NCBI GenBank assembly: GCA_003161575.1
Contig: PMOE01000023.1
Coordinates: 1 to 40,611, forward strand
Direction: 5' to 3'
DNA from: Acidimicrobiaceae bacterium
GTDB taxonomy: Bacteria > Actinomycetota > Acidimicrobiia > Acidimicrobiales > RAAP-2
Length of the DNA stretch: 40,611 nucleotides
Shown here: positions 36,995 to 40,611 of the stretch, in pieces
Layout of the letters: each line of letters begins with the position of its first letter
How positions within the stretch are numbered: the stretch's first letter is position 1
Notes under the pieces: generated by a model
The model's database searches: none
What the model was told of the DNA's origin: nothing
The model's input: only the letters and a program-made list of their open reading frames with translations
Made by a program: the position numbers and the translations under genes

Positions 36995-38133
36995 CCCCGA
37001 CCAAAGCGGTATCGACCCACGAGTTCTCACCGGTTGACGACAGCACCTCGCTTTTAGAGGTGACCGATCTGCACACCACGTTCCATACGCCTCGGGGAGA
37101 GTTACGGGCAGTGAACGGCGTCTCGTTCTCATTGGCCCGCGGTGAGACGCTCGGAATCGTAGGCGAGTCCGGTTCGGGCAAGACGGTGCTCTCGCGTACG
37201 ATCATGGGGTTGCTGCCGCGTGAAGGCGTGAGCGTGGACGGTTCGGTGGTCTTCGAGGGCCAAGAGATCCTCAACGCTGCGCCCAAAGTGCTGCGCGCCC
37301 TGTGGGGTGCCCGGGTCTCGATGGTGTTCCAGGACCCGATGACCTCATTGAATCCGGTCATGCGCATCGGACGCCAGATCGCCGAGCCACTCCGCCTTCA
37401 CCTCGACATGGACCGCAAAGAGGCCAAGGCAACGACAATTTCCCTCCTTGCCCAGGTGGGCATCCCCTCACCAGAAGAGCGCTACGGCGCCTACCCGGGC
37501 CAGCTCTCAGGCGGCATGCGCCAGCGGGTGATGATCGCCATCGCCCTGGCCTGCGCGCCGCGACTCTTGCTCGCGGACGAACCGACGACCGGTCTGGACG
37601 TCACAGTCCAAGCACAGATCCTCGACCTCTTGAGTTCTCTGCAAGAGGAACGGAACATGGCGATGGTCCTCGTGACCCACGACCTGGGTGTGGTGGCCAC
37701 CCGCACCGACCGGATCATCGTGATGTACGCCGGGCACGTGGTCGAACAAGCCCCGACCGCCACCTTGTTTTCCGCCATGGCCATGCCTTACACCGAGGCC
37801 CTGCTCGGCTCCACGCCGCGCATCGCCAACCCCAGCCATACCCGCCTCACTTCCATCGAAGGTCGGCCGCCCGACCTGACCTCCCTCCCGAAGGGTTGCC
37901 CGTTCGCCCCTCGTTGCCACTACGCCCAGGACATCTGCCACAACTCCATCCCACCGTTGGTCCCGGCCGACGAACCCGACCACTTCTATGCCTGCTGGTT
38001 CCCCCTTGGGGGTCGCACCGGCCCCACGCCGCCGGCCACGACCGTCGCGCCCGGGACGGGATCTGTCCTCACCCCCCTCACTTCGGAGTCGACCAACGGT
38101 GTCGGCTCCGGCGCGGCAGAGACCCGTACCTGA
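36991..38133 (+). CDS. Dpp/Opp-type ABC transporter ATP-binding protein, first
   Basis: A 380-residue ATPase of the DppD/OppD family. Visible are Walker A ([15 protein letters not shown]), the Q loop ([17 protein letters not shown]), the signature ([16 protein letters not shown]), Walker B ([14 protein letters not shown]) and the H loop (LVTHDLGVV). The C-terminal oligo_HPY extension has the cysteine set [15 protein letters not shown]...FYACWFP that in relatives can bind an Fe-S cluster. The last 40 residues are low-complexity. The start is TTG at 36991, overlapping the permease stop. The stop overlaps the next ATG by one base (TGATG). Confidence 0.94.
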   Translation: MTPTKAVSTHEFSPVDDSTSLLEVTDLHTTFHTPRGELRAVNGVSFSLARGETLGIVGESGSGKTVLSRTIMGLLPREGVSVDGSVVFEGQEILNAAPKVLRALWGARVSMVFQDPMTSLNPVMRIGRQIAEPLRLHLDMDRKEAKATTISLLAQVGIPSPEERYGAYPGQLSGGMRQRVMIAIALACAPRLLLADEPTTGLDVTVQAQILDLLSSLQEERNMAMVLVTHDLGVVATRTDRIIVMYAGHVVEQAPTATLFSAMAMPYTEALLGSTPRIANPSHTRLTSIEGRPPDLTSLPKGCPFAPRCHYAQDICHNSIPPLVPADEPDHFYACWFPLGGRTGPTPPATTVAPGTGSVLTPLTSESTNGVGSGAAETRT

Positions 38134-39152
38134 TGACCGCCGGTCTCGACACCCAACCTCCGTCGGGCGACGCCCGAAAGCAAGCCCCTGACGTGCTGCT
38201 CGATGTCCGAGACCTGCGGGTGGATTTCCGCCGGGGCCACCAGGTGGTCCAGGCGGTGGCCGGGGTGAGCTTTGTCATCACCACCGGTGAGACCCTCGGC
38301 TTGGTGGGCGAGTCTGGCTGTGGGAAGTCCACGACGGGCCGAGCCATCGTGCAGGTCGAGCGACCCACGGCGGGTTCGGTGACCTTCGGCGGCACCGATC
38401 TCACGGCCCTCAAAAGGGCCGACCTGCGCCGCGCTCGCGTCGGGATCCAGATGATCTTCCAAGATCCAATCTCCTCTCTCAACCCGCGCCGCCGGGTCCG
38501 TGACATCGTGGCCGAGCCCCTCGACATCTGGGGTCGGGGCAATTCCGCCGAGCGCGACGGCGTCGTAGAGCGGATGCTCGAATCGGTCGGGCTCGATCCT
38601 GACGTGGCCGGGGGGCGTCGCCCGAGAGAGTTCTCCGGGGGTCAGTGTCAGCGCATCAGCATCGCCCGGGCGCTGGTCATGGAACCCAAGCTACTCGTCT
38701 GCGACGAGGTCGTTTCGGCCCTCGACGTCTCGGTGCAGGCCCAGATCCTCAACCTCCTCGAGGATCTGAAGACCCGCTACGGGCTCACCTTGTTGTTCAT
38801 CGCCCATGACCTGGCCGTCGTGAAGAACATCAGCGACCGGGTGGCCGTGATGTATCTCGGCAAACTCTGCGAGATCGCACCCGCCGACGTTCTCTATCAG
38901 GCTCCTGCTCACCACTACACAACAGCCCTGTTGGCCTCTGCGGTTGAACCCGACCCCGGTGCGCGCAAGCACTCCGCACCGCTCGCCGGAGAGCCGCCGA
39001 GCCCGATCAACCCACCGTCGGGCTGCCGCTTCCGCACCCGGTGCCCGCGCGCCGAGGATCGCTGTGCCGCCGAAGTGCCTGCTCTCCGAGAGGTCGCTCC
39101 GGGCCATACCGTGGCCTGCCATTTCCCGCTCGTGGGCCCCGTCGCCCCCTGA
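38133..39152 (+). CDS. Dpp/Opp-type ABC transporter ATP-binding protein, second
   Basis: A 339-residue ATPase of the DppF/OppF family, the partner of the preceding subunit. Visible are Walker A (GLVGESGCGKSTTGRAI), the Q loop (MIFQDPISSLNPRRRV), the signature (EFSGGQCQRISIARAL), Walker B (LLVCDEVVSALDVSVQ) and the H loop (FIAHDLAVV). The oligo_HPY end has GCRFRTRCPRAEDRC...HTVACHFP. The ATG at 38133 shares its A with the TGA of the upstream gene, indicating coupling. It is the last gene of the operon; a short hairpin follows and rpsA converges from the right. Confidence 0.94.
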   Translation: MTAGLDTQPPSGDARKQAPDVLLDVRDLRVDFRRGHQVVQAVAGVSFVITTGETLGLVGESGCGKSTTGRAIVQVERPTAGSVTFGGTDLTALKRADLRRARVGIQMIFQDPISSLNPRRRVRDIVAEPLDIWGRGNSAERDGVVERMLESVGLDPDVAGGRRPREFSGGQCQRISIARALVMEPKLLVCDEVVSALDVSVQAQILNLLEDLKTRYGLTLLFIAHDLAVVKNISDRVAVMYLGKLCEIAPADVLYQAPAHHYTTALLASAVEPDPGARKHSAPLAGEPPSPINPPSGCRFRTRCPRAEDRCAAEVPALREVAPGHTVACHFPLVGPVAP

Positions 39153-39164
39153 TCCACATCATGC

Positions 39165-39182
39165 GCTGGCGGGGTCCGCAGC
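39165..39182. terminator. Hairpin between the ABC operon and rpsA
   Basis: GCTGGCGG and CCGCAGC form a 7-bp stem with one bulged G and a 3-nt loop in the 37-bp gap between convergent stop codons. There is no T run, so the role is uncertain. Confidence 0.33.
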
Positions 39183-39189
39183 GGGCCGG

Positions 39190-40611
39190 CTAGTCGACAG
39201 AGCTCGGTTCGTCTGTCTGCGCTGCGGCGGAGCCGACGACGTCGGCCACTCCTTCGGCTACCGGTGCCGGTTCGGCTGGCGGTGCTGGTGCGGCTGGCGC
39301 TTCGGGTTCATCGGCGAGTGACCCTGCGACCGGAGCCGGCTCTGGTGCCGATGCCGACTCTGATGCGGGAGCGGGATCTGGTGCCGATCCGGGGTCTGGT
39401 GCGGGACCCGACACGGGGTTGACCCCGTGCGGCGTCGCTTCGGGAGCGACGGCCCCAGGGTTCTCAACCACGTAGTCGGCCCACGCTGCCTGGGCCTCGG
39501 TCTCGGGGGTGAACTCCGAATCTGCGTACTCATAGGTGCCGATGTAGTTGCCCTCCTCGTCGTAGGCGTGTTCACCGAAGGCCTCGCGGTACTCCTCGGA
39601 AACCTCGCCGCCCTCGGCCGCCTGTTTGATCGAGAGGCTGATCCGGCGCCGCTGCAGATCGATGTCGATGATCTTGACCCAGAGCTCTTCTCCCGGGCTC
39701 ACCACCTGCTCGGGCAGGTCGACGTGGTGAACCGCCATTTCCGAGATGTGGACCAGGCCTTCGATGCCGTCGCCGACCTGAACGAAGGCGCCGAAGGGCA
39801 CGAGCTTGGTGATCCGCCCGTAGACCAGCTGGCCCACCTCGTGGCTGTCGGCGAACTCCTGCCACGGGTCGGTCTGAGTGGCCTTGAGCGAAAGGCTGAT
39901 GCGTTCCTTGTCGAGGTCAACGTCGAGGACCTCGACATCGATCTCGTCACCGACTTGGACCACCGACGAGGGATGGTCGACATGCTTCCAGCTGAGTTCG
40001 GAGACGTGGACCAGCCCATCCATTCCCCCGAGGTCGACAAAAGCACCGAAATTGACCACCGAGGACACGACACCCCGCCGGCGTTCTCCGGGCTTGAGGT
40101 TGGCGAGGAAGTCGCCCCGCTGCTCTTTCTGTGCCTCTTCGAGCCAGGCCCGGCGGGAAAGCACGACGTTGTTGCGGTTCCGGTCGAGCTCGATGATCTT
40201 GGCCTCGATGACGCGGCCCACATAGGGCTGGAGCTCGCGTACCCGGCGCAATTCGACGAGCGAGGCTGGCAGGAAGCCCCGCAACCCGATGTCGACGATG
40301 AGACCGCCCTTGACCACCTCGATGACCGGTCCTTTGACCACCTCGTCGGCGTCTTTGAGCTTCTCGATCGTGGACCAGGCCCGCTCGTATTGGGCCCGCT
40401 TCTTTGAGAGGACGAGGCGCCCCTCCTTATCCTCTTTCTGCAGGACCAGGGCCTCGATGTGCTCGCCCAGGGTGACGATCTCTTCGGGGTGGACGTCGTT
40501 TCGGATCGAGAGCTCCCGGGCGGGGATGACTCCTTCGGACTTGAAACCGATGTCGAGTAGCACTTCGTCGCGGTCGATCTTCACCACCGTGCCCGCCACC
40601 AGGTCACCGTC
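39190..40611 (-). CDS. rpsA: 30S ribosomal protein S1 (partial, N-terminus cut by window edge)
   Basis: RNA-binding ribosomal protein S1. About 473 codons are visible and the frame continues past the window edge (GDLVAGTVVKIDRDEVLLDIG), so the real start lies outside. Four S1 (OB-fold) domains are readable: one starting VAGTVVKIDRDEVLLDIGFKSEG, one at VKGPVIEVVKGGLIVDIGLRGFLP, one at RRGVVSSVVNFGAFVDLGGMDGLVHVSELSW and one at VYGRITKLVPFGAFVQVGDGIEGLVHISEMA. This matches actinobacterial four-domain S1. The C-terminal tail is long, acidic, and then Pro/Ala/Glu-rich with loose PDPAPA-type repeats. In related genomes rpsA is followed closely by coaE; here about 21 kb lies between them. Confidence 0.96.
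   Translation of the reverse strand, partial: DGDLVAGTVVKIDRDEVLLDIGFKSEGVIPARELSIRNDVHPEEIVTLGEHIEALVLQKEDKEGRLVLSKKRAQYERAWSTIEKLKDADEVVKGPVIEVVKGGLIVDIGLRGFLPASLVELRRVRELQPYVGRVIEAKIIELDRNRNNVVLSRRAWLEEAQKEQRGDFLANLKPGERRRGVVSSVVNFGAFVDLGGMDGLVHVSELSWKHVDHPSSVVQVGDEIDVEVLDVDLDKERISLSLKATQTDPWQEFADSHEVGQLVYGRITKLVPFGAFVQVGDGIEGLVHISEMAVHHVDLPEQVVSPGEELWVKIIDIDLQRRRISLSIKQAAEGGEVSEEYREAFGEHAYDEEGNYIGTYEYADSEFTPETEAQAAWADYVVENPGAVAPEATPHGVNPVSGPAPDPGSAPDPAPASESASAPEPAPVAGSLADEPEAPAAPAPPAEPAPVAEGVADVVGSAAAQTDEPSSVD

Overview
The window is about 40.6 kb of very GC-rich DNA. It carries long antisense open frames, frequent GTG/TTG starts, 4-bp GTGA overlaps between genes and several candidate leaderless genes. 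Gene content points to a high-GC actinobacterium, most likely of the class Acidimicrobiia. The pointers are an rpsA-coaE-uvrB-uvrA-uvrC backbone, an AftD-like DUF3367 arabinofuranosyltransferase homologue, a MEDS/RsbW-like regulator, and a secreted protein with G-Y-W-L...DG...FGDA repeats. The class assignment is inference; no rRNA is present.

Layout. 1-1849: uvrC (minus, 3' end outside the window). 2084-3196: nadA (plus), preceded by a structured leader that resembles an NAD+-I (nadA motif) riboswitch. 3193-4128: a LysR regulator converging on nadA and diverging from a 960-residue PAS4-GGDEF-EAL cyclic-di-GMP protein (4250-7132), with a large palindrome between them. 7269-10561: a minus-strand group encoding a small kinase-like phosphotransferase, a nitroreductase, an SRPBCC protein, an amidohydrolase-2 protein and a second SRPBCC protein, partly joined by GTGA overlaps. 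10654-11637: a MEDS plus HATPase regulator. 11838-17672: uvrA (with its own LexA box), uvrB and coaE. 17689-18495: a SAM methyltransferase.

18703-34962 is a cell-envelope glycan region: a giant AftD-like membrane glycosyltransferase, a GT4 glycosyltransferase, an oligosaccharide-flippase-type protein, a secreted repeat/SGNH protein, a multi-pass membrane protein of GT-C type, a UDP-galactopyranose-mutase-like flavoprotein, a PIG-V-like mannosyltransferase and a GT39-like glycosyltransferase. Together they look like a pathway that builds sugars on a lipid carrier in the cytoplasm, flips them, and extends or decorates them outside. 35116-39152 is a tightly overlapping Dpp/Opp-type ABC transporter operon (two permeases, two ATPases) with no substrate-binding protein. 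39190-40611 is the 3' part of rpsA.

No tRNA, rRNA, CRISPR array, insertion sequence or phage gene was recognised, and no gene-free stretch exceeds 300 bases. The most notable points are the NAD+-I-like leader of nadA, the LexA box fused to a probably leaderless uvrA promoter, the recurrence of TAnnnT placed 6-7 nt before start codons, and the insertion of the glycan and transport modules into a normally compact rpsA-uvr backbone.
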